Source of the DNA: Arthrobacter sp. SO5
Lineage (GTDB): Bacteria; Actinomycetota; Actinomycetes; Actinomycetales; Micrococcaceae
NCBI RefSeq assembly: GCF_020532805.1
Contig: NZ_MQTQ01000068.1
Location: 1 to 37,498 of the forward strand
Length of the DNA: 37,498 nt
Reading direction: 5' to 3'
Part shown: one piece after another, positions 1 to 7,984 of the stretch
Numbering within the stretch: the stretch's first letter is position 1
Layout of the letters: each line of letters opens with the position of its first letter
Translations under genes and position numbers: made by a program
Notes under the pieces: generated by a model
The model's input: only the letters and a program-made list of their open reading frames with translations
Database searches by the model: none
What the model was told of the DNA's origin: nothing

Positions 1-322
1 CGGGGGAGGAGGTGTCGGCGGGAGCGGCGTAGGCACCGCGGGCCAGCTCGATGCCCTCCGCCAGGATCACCTCGGCGGAGTGGCGCAGACCGCTGCCTTC
101 CACACCCTTGACCGGACCAAGGTTCTTGGTGAATACGGGCCACACCCAGGCGTGGACCACCCTGAGTGGAGACTCCACGGCGGAGGCGTACGCCGCCGCC
201 CACCGGACTGCCTGCCGGGCGGATTCTGACCCGTCGTAGCCCACCGCCACAAGGGTCCGGGCCTGCCCTGAAGCTGGTGCCAAGTGCGTCCCTCCGGGTC
301 GGCGGCTGAGTTTCCCAGCCAT
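1..322 (-). CDS. Universal stress protein, N-terminal part (runs off the window)
   Basis: Reading leftward from ATG at 322 gives an open frame to the window edge. After about 22 residues of disordered leader the protein reads TLVAVGYDGSESARQAVRWA, the first beta strand and helix of a UspA domain, followed by SPLRVVHAWVWP, the second strand. The C-terminal nucleotide-binding motif (G-X2-G-X9-G-S/T) lies outside the window, so ATP binding cannot be judged. Usp proteins are cytosolic and accumulate under starvation and envelope stress, which suits the stress-related genes to its right on the same strand. No strong ribosome site precedes this ATG, so the start is the least certain part. Confidence 0.8.
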   Translation of the reverse strand, partial: MAGKLSRRPGGTHLAPASGQARTLVAVGYDGSESARQAVRWAAAYASAVESPLRVVHAWVWPVFTKNLGPVKGVEGSGLRHSAEVILAEGIELARGAYAAPADTSSP

Positions 323-389
323 GCTTCGCCCAGTAGAGCGCAACCCTCCACTTATGCCTAGGGGCTTTGGTCCCCCGGCGCGCCTTTGT

Positions 390-1517
390 CTACGGTGTGT
401 GGCTGCCGTGATTGTGTTCGGTGCCGGCGTGCTCTTCCCGCAGCTTTCGGCCGTGCCGGATGTCCTCTTCTTCCTTTTTCTGGAGCTTCTCGCTTTGCCT
501 GGTATCCCGGGGCGGCAGCTGGATAGTCTCTTCCGCTTCGATCCCGGCCTGGAGCTGGCGGCCGCGTTCCATTTCTGCGTCGAACTCGGCGCCGAACAGC
601 AGCGACATGTTCAGGAGCCAGAGCCACAGCAGCGAGATGATGACGCCGCCGATCGCACCGTAGGTCTTGTTGTAGCTGCTGAAGTTGGCCACGTAGAACG
701 CGAAGGCGAGGGATGCCAGCAGGAAGATCACCAGGGCAATTGCGGAACCCAGGCTCATCCAGCGGAACTTGGGCTGTTTCACGTTGGGGGTGGCGTAGTA
801 GAGGATGGCGATCGCCAGCACCACGAGCAACAGGATGACGGGCCACTTGAGAATGTTCCACGCCGTCAGGACGGCACCGCCCAGCCCGACGGCGGTGCCG
901 ACGGACTCGGCCACGGGACCACTGAGGACGAGCATTGCCGCCAGCACCACAACGATCAGCACGGTGGCGATCGTGACGGCGAGCATCGTGCCGCGAAGTT
1001 TGATGAACGGCCGGCCCTCGTCGATTTCGTAGATCCGGTTCATGGCCCGGCCAAACGCCCCCACATACCCTGATGCGGACCAGAGAGCGGTGAGAATGCC
1101 GATCACCAAGGTGAGACCGGCAGTGGAGGAGCTGCTGAGCTGCTCGATCGGCTGGCGGATCGCTTCCACAGTTTCGGCTGGCGCGAAGCCTTGGATGATC
1201 TCCAGGAGCGCGGAGGTGGTCTTTTCAGCCTGCCCGAAAATTCCCAGCAGGGAGACCAGGGCCAGCAGGGCAGGGAAGAGCGAGAGAACCGAATAGTAGG
1301 TCAGGGCCGCGGCGAGGTCCGGGCACTGGTCCTTGGTGAATTCGCGCAGAGTTTTCTTAGCGATGAACTTCCACGACGGTTTGGTGACGTCAGCGGGGCT
1401 GTCCGGTTTGCGCGAATCGTCGGGGTCCGGGGCCGTGCGGGCCTTGGCCGTGCTGCTCGTCTGCGTTTCAGCGTCGGTCATGGTGTCATTTTCTGCCTTG
1501 GCGGAGTACTTGGCCAT
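390..1517 (-). CDS. YihY/virulence factor BrkB family membrane protein
   Basis: The 375-residue protein has a polar N-terminus of about 55 residues and then the YihY/BrkB core. The core starts with the family signature QCPDLAAALTYYSVLSLFPALL and continues with several hydrophobic segments, including a long pair around residues 180-240 and a Trp/Leu-rich helix (ISLLWLWLLNMSLLFGAEFDAE) near residue 300. The charged C-tail ends in a histidine-rich stretch (EHNHGSHTP). Family members are inner-membrane proteins of about 280-400 residues; the old RNase BN assignment is considered wrong, and the transport role is unproven. ATG at 1517 has a purine-rich site (GAAAGAAGA) upstream; a second in-frame ATG lies at 1481. 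It follows the envelope cluster on the same strand after an 84-bp gap. Confidence 0.88.
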   Translation of the reverse strand: MAKYSAKAENDTMTDAETQTSSTAKARTAPDPDDSRKPDSPADVTKPSWKFIAKKTLREFTKDQCPDLAAALTYYSVLSLFPALLALVSLLGIFGQAEKTTSALLEIIQGFAPAETVEAIRQPIEQLSSSSTAGLTLVIGILTALWSASGYVGAFGRAMNRIYEIDEGRPFIKLRGTMLAVTIATVLIVVVLAAMLVLSGPVAESVGTAVGLGGAVLTAWNILKWPVILLLVVLAIAILYYATPNVKQPKFRWMSLGSAIALVIFLLASLAFAFYVANFSSYNKTYGAIGGVIISLLWLWLLNMSLLFGAEFDAEMERGRQLQAGIEAEETIQLPPRDTRQSEKLQKKEEEDIRHGRKLREEHAGTEHNHGSHTP

Positions 1518-1601
1518 GGAAATCTTCTTTCATTGGGTTAAGCACGTCGGCCGGCCGCCCGGGCGCGCGTGCGCAGGGAGGCCGGCCGGGTTGGTGCGGG
1601 A

Positions 1602-2198
1602 CTACACCTGCTGGACGTTGTCCTTGGCTTCGGTGGTCCGGTCCTTGACATCTGCCACGGCATCCTGGCCATCGGCCTTGACGTGATCGGTGGCGTCGGC
1701 GGCCGTTGCTTTGACATTTTCCACGGCTGCCTGCGCGGGCTCCTTGAGTCCCTGGGCCACCTGCTTCGCGGCCTCAGTCAGCTCGGTGGTGAGCGGTTCG
1801 GCAGAGCTCTTAAGGGCCTCTGCGGCTTCGCGCTCCTTCTGGCTGGCCGGGATCAGGGCGGACACCAGTAGCCCGGCCCCGAAAGCGATCAGCCCGGCGG
1901 CGAGCGGGTTGCCCTGCGTCCTGGCCTTAACCCGGGTGGGGGCATCGCCCATGGCAGCGCCGGCGTCGCCGAACCGGTCCGCGGCACTTCCCGTGGCGGA
2001 GTGCATGGTGCCCGCGGCGTGGTCGGCTGTCCCCATGACTTTCTCCTTCACTCCGAAGACCGCGTCCTTGACTTTGTCGGTTTGCCGCTGGACGATGTGC
2101 GACGGCGTGACCTTGTCCGCCACGGCGTCCACATTGGTGCCCAGCCGGGCGCGGGTTGCTTCAATATCTGCTCGGATGACATCCGGGTTTTCACTCAT
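1602..2198 (-). CDS. DUF3618 domain protein, single-pass envelope protein
   Basis: This is a 198-residue protein whose first 35 residues carry the DUF3618 signature (PDVIRADIEATRARLGTNVDAV). An amphipathic Ala/Lys/Asp-rich stretch follows, then one hydrophobic segment at about residues 99-116, then a second amphipathic Ala/Glu/Lys-rich helical tail with apolipoprotein-like periodicity. It starts 18 bp after the Holin-X gene ends, with a GCGAGGA ribosome site, so the two should be cotranscribed. The DUF3618 plus Holin-X pairing is common in Actinobacteria; both are thought to act at the membrane, but no biochemical role is established. I see no catalytic motif. Confidence 0.85.
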   Translation of the reverse strand: MSENPDVIRADIEATRARLGTNVDAVADKVTPSHIVQRQTDKVKDAVFGVKEKVMGTADHAAGTMHSATGSAADRFGDAGAAMGDAPTRVKARTQGNPLAAGLIAFGAGLLVSALIPASQKEREAAEALKSSAEPLTTELTEAAKQVAQGLKEPAQAAVENVKATAADATDHVKADGQDAVADVKDRTTEAKDNVQQV

Positions 2199-2216
2199 CG
2201 TTTTTCCTCGCTGGAT

Positions 2217-2630
2217 CTAGGGGGTGGGTTTGAGTGTGGGCGGGATTTCCTGCAGGGTCTCAGCGGTCTGCGGCAGGCCCTTGATAGCTTTCAGCTCCTT
2301 GCGGCCCATCGAGGCCAGTACCGCGGCAATGATCCCCCAGACCACGGCGACGACGACGGCGGACCAGCCCAGCCCCATGACGTTCCCGAGCGCCCACCAG
2401 AGCGCCAGGGAAACGAACAGGAGCACGAAATGGCCGGCGACACCGGCCCCGGCGAGCATTCCGCTGCCCTTGCCCGCCCGGGTGGCCGATTGCTTGAGTT
2501 CGACCTTGGCAAGCTCCACTTCCTGCCGCATCAGGGTGGACATGTCCCGCGTGACGTCTCCGAGGAGATCGCCCAGGGACGAGGATTCAGCCTTGGCGTG
2601 CGCTGCGGTGTGCGGCATTTCGGTGCTCAT
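2217..2630 (-). CDS. Phage holin family / actinobacterial Holin-X protein
   Basis: The 137-residue protein has an amphipathic segment (residues about 20-55, SLGDLLGDVTRDMSTLMRQE then VELAKVELK) typical of Holin-X (PF07332), and two transmembrane helices at about 58-81 and 88-107 separated by a short turn. The tail is Pro/Lys-rich. Despite the name these chromosomal proteins are not lytic holins; they are found in gene sets with DUF3618 and coiled membrane proteins. The ATG overlaps the stop of the upstream gene (ATGA at 2627-2630), which implies translational coupling with the 294-residue protein. Confidence 0.87.
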   Translation of the reverse strand: MSTEMPHTAAHAKAESSSLGDLLGDVTRDMSTLMRQEVELAKVELKQSATRAGKGSGMLAGAGVAGHFVLLFVSLALWWALGNVMGLGWSAVVVAVVWGIIAAVLASMGRKELKAIKGLPQTAETLQEIPPTLKPTP

Positions 2631-3511
2631 CGACGGCCGCCGTCAAAGGGGTCCTCATGCAGCGGATCAGCGGGCTGCAGCGGTCCGTCGACGACAGGCT
2701 CAGAGGCCCAGCGATCCTGCTGGTGTGCCCCGCCTGCTGCCCCGGCGTCGAGCGGGTTGGGCGGGTACATGTCCGCGAAGCCCGCCGTCGTCGTTTCCGG
2801 GGCCGGCATCTGAACCGGGGGCGGCGGAACCGCCATCCCGGTGTCGGGAACGCGGGTGACCGGCGCGGCGGGGCCGCCAACGGCGGGGTTTCCGGCCGGT
2901 TCGGGGGCACCGGCGCTGAGGCTGCGGCTGAGCCGTCCGGCCAGGATGCCGGCTCCGGCGGCCAGCATCAGGAAGGACCCGGGACGCTGCCGGGCGAAGG
3001 ACTTCACCTCGGTCAGCAGGGATCCGGGATCCCTGTCGTCGAGCCAGGATGCCACGGCGGAGGACCGCTCGGCGGCCTGGCGTACCAGATCGGTCGCGAC
3101 GCCGGGCTGATCGGAGGCGGAGGCCATCGTGCGGAGTTCGGTCGAGATGGACCGCAGGCCCTCGGCGACCTTCTGCTGCTGGGTTCCGGCCTGCTCCGTG
3201 AGATCGGACTTGGCCTGGTGCAGCAGATCCCGGGCGTTCGTCTTCACCTCTGCAGCGACGTTGGCCGCTTCAGTCTTGGCCGTTTCTGCCACGTTCTGGG
3301 CCGAATCCGCGGCCCGGCGGGCGACCTCGCCGGCCTCTTCCTTGGCGGCGTCCGTCGTGGCTGCCGCGCCGTTGGTCGATGACCTGTCGGTGCTGCTGCT
3401 TGGCGCCGGCGGAAACGTTGACGCCTGCCGGAGGTCTGCCTGCCGGAGGTCTGCCTGCTGGACGGCCGCCCGGGCGCCGGAACTGTCGTGGGGCCAGTTG
3501 TTCTCTGTCAT
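2627..3511 (-). CDS. Hypothetical membrane-anchored coiled protein of the Holin-X cluster
   Basis: I do not recognise a named family. The 294-residue protein starts with a polar region containing a five-residue tandem repeat (DLRQA-DLRQA at about 21-30). It has a long Ala/Glu/Lys amphipathic helical region at about 51-150 resembling LEA or apolipoprotein repeats (AADSAQNVAETAKTEAANVA), one short hydrophobic segment at about 179-193, and a Pro/Gly-rich disordered tail. The layout suggests a membrane-tethered coiled protein. It is first in a coupled minus-strand run (this gene, Holin-X, DUF3618), and the ATAGTAA palindrome lies 58-88 bp upstream of its start. A stress or envelope-protection role is inference from composition and neighbours. 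Confidence 0.75.
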   Translation of the reverse strand: MTENNWPHDSSGARAAVQQADLRQADLRQASTFPPAPSSSTDRSSTNGAAATTDAAKEEAGEVARRAADSAQNVAETAKTEAANVAAEVKTNARDLLHQAKSDLTEQAGTQQQKVAEGLRSISTELRTMASASDQPGVATDLVRQAAERSSAVASWLDDRDPGSLLTEVKSFARQRPGSFLMLAAGAGILAGRLSRSLSAGAPEPAGNPAVGGPAAPVTRVPDTGMAVPPPPVQMPAPETTTAGFADMYPPNPLDAGAAGGAHQQDRWASEPVVDGPLQPADPLHEDPFDGGRR

Positions 3512-3815
3512 CTTCGCTCTCTTTTCAGGATCGGCTGCTGATCACAAGCCAGCAATGCTGGGACCTAAATAGTAAGCCTGATTACTATAAAATAGTAAGT
3601 ACCCTTTGTTTATTTCTCCGCAGGAAAAGCAAGCCTGGCCCGGCGGCCGCTGAAGCGGCCCGGTTTCGCGCCGCCGAGGCTCGCCGACGCGCGCCGACGG
3701 CCCGCGAGAAAGGCCAAAACCGGGCCACTCCGGCCGGTGGGGGCCAGGCCGGCGGGGCGGGGCCGCCGCCGCCGGTGAACTAGGCTTGAATCATGAGCAA
3801 AACGGCGGGCGCCTG
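3512..3815. other. Divergent intergenic region, 304 bp
   Basis: This gap separates the leftward envelope cluster from the rightward spermidine-synthase-like gene. It opens AT-rich (3560-3620, with the ATAGTAA repeats) and then becomes very GC-rich. The GC-rich part holds a short hairpin (GGCCGC-TGAA-GCGGCC at 3645-3660) and simple G/C runs up to 3780. No credible coding frame or RNA gene was found. A seven-codon reading frame (ATG at 3793, MSKTAGA) ends just ahead of the next gene and is probably chance. Confidence 0.6.
3569..3599. promoter_or_regulatory. Palindrome ATAGTAA-N6-TTACTAT plus a third ATAGTAA copy
   Basis: Two perfect 7-bp inverted arms (3569-3575 and 3582-3588) are followed by a direct third copy, ATAGTAAG, at 3592-3599. 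The element is AT-rich in otherwise GC-rich DNA and lies 58-88 bp upstream of the first gene of the leftward envelope cluster. The size and symmetry fit a dimeric winged-helix regulator such as MarR, but no regulator gene is adjacent. Confidence 0.5.
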
Positions 3816-4736
3816 ATGGCCAAGCGGGGCAAAACAGCCGGCCGGAACACCGGAGGCGCGACGCCGGGAGTGGTGGAAATACCGAAAGGCTCCCGGCCGG
3901 ACGGCCCGGTTGAGGGCATCTACTACATCGACACCGGCGACTGCGAACTGATCGCGGACCAGGACAACTCCACCGGCTGGCTGCTGCGGATCAACGGGGT
4001 GATGAGTTCCCACATCGATCTCGCGGATCCGCTGTTCCTTGATTTCGAATACATGCGCTGGATCTCCGCCCTCGTGGAATCGCGCTGGCCCCGCGAAGCC
4101 ACGCCGAAGCTGCGCGCGCTTCACCTCGGCGGGGGAGCATGCTCATTGGCCCGCTACTTCCATGCCGCCTACCCCGACGCGCGGCAGGTAGTGGTGGAAC
4201 TGGACGGGAAGCTGGCCGAGTATGTCCGCGGCTGGTTCGACCTGCCCAAGGCGCCGCTGATGCGCCTGCGCGTGGGGGAGGCCCGGGAGGTCACCGAGAG
4301 CCTCACGCCACAGACCCGCGACCTCATCATCCGTGACGTCTTCGCCGGGTCGCTGACCCCGAGGCCGCTCACCACCAGGGACTTCAACGAGCACGCGAAA
4401 CGGGTCCTGGCGCCCGGCGGGATCTACGTGGTGAACTCCGGGGACGCCCCGGACCTCAAGAACGCCCGCGAGGACGCTGCCACCATCGCGGATGCGTTCG
4501 CGCACACGCTGATCATCGCCGATCCCGCCATGCTCAAGGGCCGGCGCTACGGCAACATGGTCATGGCCGGCAGCGATGTGCCGTTCGACGACGACCCCCG
4601 GCTGGCGCGGCGGCTGCTCGGCGGCGCCGTGCCGGCCCACATCTGGGATGACGCCAAGGTCCGGGCGTTCGCGGCCGGCGCCCCGGTCCGCCGCGACCCG
4701 CCACCCGCGGAAACTGCTCAGCCGCCTGCCCCGTAG
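3816..4736 (+). CDS. Spermidine synthase-like (polyamine aminopropyltransferase fold) protein
   Basis: The 306-residue protein has a Rossmann methyltransferase-like core with the glycine-rich cofactor loop LHLGGGACSLARYF at about residues 101-114, an acidic strand end (VVVELDGKLAEYV) and the active-site-region segment IIRDVFAGSLTPRPLTTRDF at about 170-189. These place it in the spermine/spermidine synthase family (PF01564), in the short bacterial group that lacks the full N-terminal beta domain. Whether it transfers aminopropyl groups is uncertain; many actinobacterial members are of unknown substrate. I chose ATG 3816; a TTG-initiated extension to 3786 is possible but has no better ribosome site. 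The C-tail is Pro/Ala-rich and disordered. Confidence 0.8.
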   Translation: MAKRGKTAGRNTGGATPGVVEIPKGSRPDGPVEGIYYIDTGDCELIADQDNSTGWLLRINGVMSSHIDLADPLFLDFEYMRWISALVESRWPREATPKLRALHLGGGACSLARYFHAAYPDARQVVVELDGKLAEYVRGWFDLPKAPLMRLRVGEAREVTESLTPQTRDLIIRDVFAGSLTPRPLTTRDFNEHAKRVLAPGGIYVVNSGDAPDLKNAREDAATIADAFAHTLIIADPAMLKGRRYGNMVMAGSDVPFDDDPRLARRLLGGAVPAHIWDDAKVRAFAAGAPVRRDPPPAETAQPPAP

Positions 4737-4767
4737 CGGCCACTTTGGCTCGGGTGCCCGACGACGG

Positions 4768-5685
4768 CTACGGAGCCGTCGGGGAGTGCCCGCCCCGGCC
4801 CATCAGGGCTTCACGGTGGGCCGCGGTCTGTTCGCGCAGCGCCTGCACCACGGCCGCCACGGCGGGCCGGCGCATGGAGTCGGGCCGCAGCACCATCCAG
4901 TACGGCAACAATTCGGCGAACTCCTCCGGAAGCAGCCGGACAAGGTCCGGATGCAGGTCCGCCGCGAAACACGGCAGGAATCCGATCCCGGCACCGGCGC
5001 GGGTGGCCTCGACATGAACGAAGACGTTGGTGGAGCTCAGCCCGTCCCGCATGGTCGGCACGAGCCGCCGCGGGGCGTCCAGATCGTCCACCTGCAGCAT
5101 GGAATCCACGAAGTAGACCAGCGAATGGGACGTCACCTCCTCCACGCTCGTGGGTGTGCCGTACTCGGCGAGGTAGTCGCGCGAGGCATACATCCCCAGC
5201 ATGTACTCGCCAAGACGCGCGGCCGCCGCCCGGTGCACTTGCGGCTCGCCGACCACCACCTCGATGTCCAGCCCGGAGCGCTGCTGGAGCGCCCGGCGCG
5301 TCACGGTGACGATCTCGACGCTGAGCCCGGGATGGTCGCGCCGCACCCGGGCCACGGCCGGGGCGGCAATGTAGGCGCTAAAACCGTCCGTGGCGGTCAT
5401 GCGGACGACGCCGGTGATGGGATCCGGCGTGCGGCCGGGCTGTTCGAGGGTCCGGATCGCCGACTCCACCTGCTCCGCCACCTGCGCTGCCTCCGCGCCA
5501 AGGTCGGTGAGCTCCCAGCCCCCCGAGGCACGAGTGAGGACCCGACCGCCCAGCGCTTTCTCAAGGGCCGCAATCCGGCGTGAAACGGTGGTGTGGTTGA
5601 GGCCCAAAGTCTGGGCCGCCGTCGTGAACTTCGCGGAACGTGAGACTGCCAGCAGTACCAGCAGGTCATCGGGGTTCGCTTTCAT
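4768..5685 (-). CDS. LysR family transcriptional regulator
   Basis: Starting at ATG 5685 this is 305 residues, the usual LysR length. The N-terminal winged HTH reads DDLLVLLAVSRSAKFTTAAQ and HTTVSRRIAALEKAL (about residues 4-43). The rest is the effector-binding domain, with the typical ITGVVRMTATDGFSAYIAAP start of subdomain I and AGAGIGFLPCF in the second half. The Thr-Thr-Val-Ser-Arg-Arg recognition helix is the variant common in AphB/PtxR-like regulators. It is divergent from the SDR gene at 5825 with 139 bp between, so the SDR gene is its most probable target. The effector is unknown. Confidence 0.9.
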   Translation of the reverse strand: MKANPDDLLVLLAVSRSAKFTTAAQTLGLNHTTVSRRIAALEKALGGRVLTRASGGWELTDLGAEAAQVAEQVESAIRTLEQPGRTPDPITGVVRMTATDGFSAYIAAPAVARVRRDHPGLSVEIVTVTRRALQQRSGLDIEVVVGEPQVHRAAAARLGEYMLGMYASRDYLAEYGTPTSVEEVTSHSLVYFVDSMLQVDDLDAPRRLVPTMRDGLSSTNVFVHVEATRAGAGIGFLPCFAADLHPDLVRLLPEEFAELLPYWMVLRPDSMRRPAVAAVVQALREQTAAHREALMGRGGHSPTAP

Positions 5686-5824
5686 ATCTGCAATTCTGCA
5701 CATAAGGGGTGCTTGTTTGACCATTGAATCGCCGAGTTTGTGCGGCAATACTCAGTTAAGCTGCTCGGCGCCGTGCACCATGACTCGCCTGGGCCGCCAA
5801 CGCAGCGACCTGAGGAGTGCAGAC

Positions 5825-6574
5825 ATGGAGAGCAGCTTGAACGGACGCAAGGCCCTGGTGACCGGCGGAGCCGGCGGCATCGGCGCCGCGAGCGTGCGCG
5901 CACTGGCGGCGCGCGGTGCCAAGGTGGTGATCGCGGATGTGGATGAGGCCGCCGCAGCTGCGCTCGCCGACGAAGTGGGCGGGACCGCCTGGGCAGTCAA
6001 CCTGCTGGATGTCGAGGCCCTTCAGTCCGTCAGTCTGGACTGCGACATCCTCGTCAACAACGCCGGCATCCAGCGGATCAGCCCCATCGAGGATTTTGAC
6101 CCGGCAGACTTCCGCCGCATCATCACGCTCATGCTCGAGGCCCCGTTCCTGCTCATCCGCGCCGCGCTGCCGCACATGTACGCGAACAACTTCGGCCGGA
6201 TCATCAACCTCTCCTCCGTGCATGGCCTCCGCGCCTCGCCGTTCAAGAGCGCCTATGTCTCCGCCAAGCACGGCCTGGAAGGGCTGAGCAAGGTGACTGC
6301 GCTGGAAGGCGGCGCACACGGCGTCACGTCCAACTGCATCAACCCGGGCTATGTCCGGACGCCGCTGGTCGAGTCGCAGATTGCCGACCAGGCCAAGGCC
6401 CACGGCATCCCGGAGTCAGAGGTGCTGAGCAAGATCATGCTGACCGAGTCTGCCGTGAAGCGGCTGGTGGAGCCTGAAGAAGTCGCCTCCCTCGTCGCGT
6501 GGCTCGCCTCGGACGACGCCGGCATGGTGACCGGTGCGAGCTACACCATGGACGGCGGCTGGTCCGCCCGCTAG
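5825..6574 (+). CDS. 3-hydroxybutyrate dehydrogenase-like short-chain dehydrogenase
   Basis: From ATG 5825, behind a TGAGGAG ribosome site, the protein has 249 residues. It shows the classical SDR set: TGGAGGIG cofactor loop (13-20), NNAG (78-81), catalytic Ser131 in NLSSVHG, Tyr144 and Lys148 in YVSAK, and the NPGYVRTPLVESQI segment after the sixth strand. That last segment and the INLSSVHGL and ASPFKSAYVSAKHG stretches match D-3-hydroxybutyrate dehydrogenases, which oxidise 3-hydroxybutyrate to acetoacetate with NAD+ in ketone-body or PHB turnover. The reading frame stays open 435 bp upstream, but that extension is antisense to the LysR gene and I reject it. Substrate identity is probable, not proven. 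Confidence 0.85.
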   Translation: MESSLNGRKALVTGGAGGIGAASVRALAARGAKVVIADVDEAAAAALADEVGGTAWAVNLLDVEALQSVSLDCDILVNNAGIQRISPIEDFDPADFRRIITLMLEAPFLLIRAALPHMYANNFGRIINLSSVHGLRASPFKSAYVSAKHGLEGLSKVTALEGGAHGVTSNCINPGYVRTPLVESQIADQAKAHGIPESEVLSKIMLTESAVKRLVEPEEVASLVAWLASDDAGMVTGASYTMDGGWSAR

Positions 6575-6655
6575 CCCGAAACACTGCTCCGCCGGGGTCA
6601 GACGTGGCGCCCATCCTGTTGGGGACCGCGGGCACGCAGTCTCACCGCGACGCAG

Positions 6656-6898
6656 TTAGGGGGATTCCTGAGCGGTGTGCTCCGGAGCGTCAGGCGTTGG
6701 TGCGGTCGTGGCCGGCTCGGTGGCCCGGCTGATGTAGTCGGCGACGGCCTCCTCGGCAACCCGGAAGGAGCGGCCGACGCGCACGGCGGCGATGGCGTGC
6801 GAATTGACGAGCCGGTACACGGTCATTTTCGACACCCGCATCGCTGCGGCCACCTCGGCGATCGTCAGGTAGTGCGTGGACATCGGGGCGGCTGACAT
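6656..6898 (-). CDS. Small excisionase/BldC-like helix-turn-helix DNA-binding protein
   Basis: The 80-residue protein is a single MerR-type winged HTH of the excisionase/AlpA/BldC group: YLTIAEVAAAMRVSKMTVYRLVNSHAI then the wing AVRVGRSFRVAEEAVADYI, followed by a short disordered Thr/Pro tail. ATG 6898 has an AAGGAG site ten bases upstream; ATG 6883 is an alternative. BldC-like proteins act as dimers or filaments on direct repeats. It stands alone, convergent with the SDR gene (81 bp between). No integrase or phage gene lies nearby, so a regulatory rather than an excision role is likelier. Confidence 0.85.
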   Translation of the reverse strand: MSAAPMSTHYLTIAEVAAAMRVSKMTVYRLVNSHAIAAVRVGRSFRVAEEAVADYISRATEPATTAPTPDAPEHTAQESP

Positions 6899-7140
6899 GT
6901 CAATGCGGCTCCTTCATGGTGCGGCAAGCCGGCAAGCCACGCCGCCGGCTCCGGCGGCAATCGAACTTCCGGCGGTCCGGACCGGCGCTGGAGGGCTCCC
7001 CAGCCACTGCTCCGGCCGGTCCGGGACCGCCGTGAAACCAACTGTAGGCGTCTGGCCCATTCGTAACACGCGTAACTTCTACCCCTATTACATCCCTCAC
7101 CACTTGGGTCACAAGGTGCACTACCTGCCCCGCCTACCTG

Positions 7141-7186
7141 CCCGGCTATTCGCCCGGCTATTCGCCCGGCCTACTTGCCCGGCTGG
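7141..7186. repeat. Short tandem repeat, 12-bp unit, across the end of the LysE gene
   Basis: Two exact 12-bp copies (CCCGGCTATTCG at 7141-7152 and 7153-7164) are followed by a degenerate 13-bp copy and a partial fourth, spanning the stop codon of the leftward LysE gene (CTA at 7171-7173). It looks like replication slippage. The repeat may place the stop codon and 3' end in a variable sequence. Confidence 0.55.
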
Positions 7187-7824
7187 AGGTCCGGGGCGCT
7201 GCCCACGAGGGCCAGGGTCCCGCCCAGTCCGATCATCATGACTCCGCCGGTGGTGCCCAGTGCTGCGATCCTCCGGGGCGAGCTGGCGAACCAGCGGCGG
7301 GCCGTTCCGGCGATCATGGCCCAGCCGCTGTCCGAGACCAGGGCGATCAGCAGGAAGAGTGCCCCCAGCGTGGCCAGTTGGAACGGGATCCCGCCCGCCG
7401 GGTAGTCCACAAACTGCGGAAGAACGGCCACAAAGAAGACGATCGATTTGGGGTTCGTGGCGCCCACTATGAAGCCTTCGCGGAGGATCCGGACGGTCGA
7501 TGCCGGTCGGGTGGGGTCCGCCGCCGTCGGGCCCCTGCCGCGGTGGCGGATCGCCTGGATGCCGAGGTAGAGGAGGTAGGCCGCGCCGGCGAACTTGACC
7601 ACGCTGAACAGCACGACCGACTGCGCCAGCACCACGCCCACGCCCAGCGCAACCGCGGCGATCTGGACGAGTTCGCCCAACGCGTTCCCGAGCACACTCA
7701 ACAGCCCGCCCCTGCGTCCCAGGGCCAGCGTCCGCCCGATCACGAACAGCACACTGGGCCCCGGAACGGCGATCAGCAGAAGCGAGGCGAAGGCGAAGGC
7801 CAGCAGGTTGGGGGCAGGGACCAT
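7171..7824 (-). CDS. LysE family translocator (amino acid/metabolite exporter)
   Basis: Starting at ATG 7824 the protein has 217 residues, the normal RhtB/LysE size. It shows the family N-terminal motif LLLIAVPGPSVLFVIGRTLALGRRGGLLSVLGNALG, the VKFAGAAYLLYLGIQAIR second half of the first three-helix repeat, and the second-repeat signature GFIVGATNPKSIVFFVAVLPQF. About six hydrophobic segments are visible. Family members export amino acids or homoserine lactones by proton exchange; the substrate here cannot be read from sequence. An 18-residue upstream extension in frame has no ribosome site. It is divergent from the XRE gene across a 160-bp region with TTGAC half-sites. Confidence 0.88.
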   Translation of the reverse strand: MVPAPNLLAFAFASLLLIAVPGPSVLFVIGRTLALGRRGGLLSVLGNALGELVQIAAVALGVGVVLAQSVVLFSVVKFAGAAYLLYLGIQAIRHRGRGPTAADPTRPASTVRILREGFIVGATNPKSIVFFVAVLPQFVDYPAGGIPFQLATLGALFLLIALVSDSGWAMIAGTARRWFASSPRRIAALGTTGGVMMIGLGGTLALVGSAPDLQPGK

Positions 7825-7881
7825 GCCTGATTTTAGCCCCGGCCGGGCCGTTTCAGCCCTCATGGCCGACGTCGACAACTA

Positions 7882-7914
7882 TTGACGCCATGTCAAAGTT
7901 TCTTTACCTTGACA
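7882..7914 (+). promoter_or_regulatory. Candidate promoter/operator between the lysE-like and XRE genes
   Basis: Three related half-sites occur in 33 bp: TTGAC (7882-7886), GTCAA (7892-7896, inverted) and TTGACA (7909-7914). The outer pair forms TGTCAA-N12-TTGACA (7891-7914). A promoter TTGACG-N17-TACCTT (7882-7910) can be read rightward through the same bases, so a protein bound here would block it. The XRE product itself is the obvious candidate binder. This is inferred from symmetry only. Confidence 0.4.
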
Positions 7915-7984
7915 GGGTCAGCCTCGTTCTCCCGGGAGCCGAAATGTCCGTCGAAATTGTGGCCTACCTCCGGGGCTTCCAGCC

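Noticed and set aside
2217..2630. Prophage remnant suggested by the holin-like gene
   Set aside because: No other phage gene is nearby, and the protein is of the chromosomal Holin-X type that pairs with DUF3618.
5390..5824. 435-bp upstream extension of the SDR reading frame
   Set aside because: It runs antisense through the LysR coding region; the ATG at 5825 has a good ribosome site and gives normal SDR length.
6656..6898. Excisionase suggesting an integrated element
   Set aside because: No integrase, attachment repeat or tRNA gene is seen around it; BldC-like regulators have the same fold.
7141..7186. CRISPR-like short repeats
   Set aside because: Units of 12 bp are contiguous without spacers, and no cas gene is present; no CRISPR array was seen anywhere in the window.
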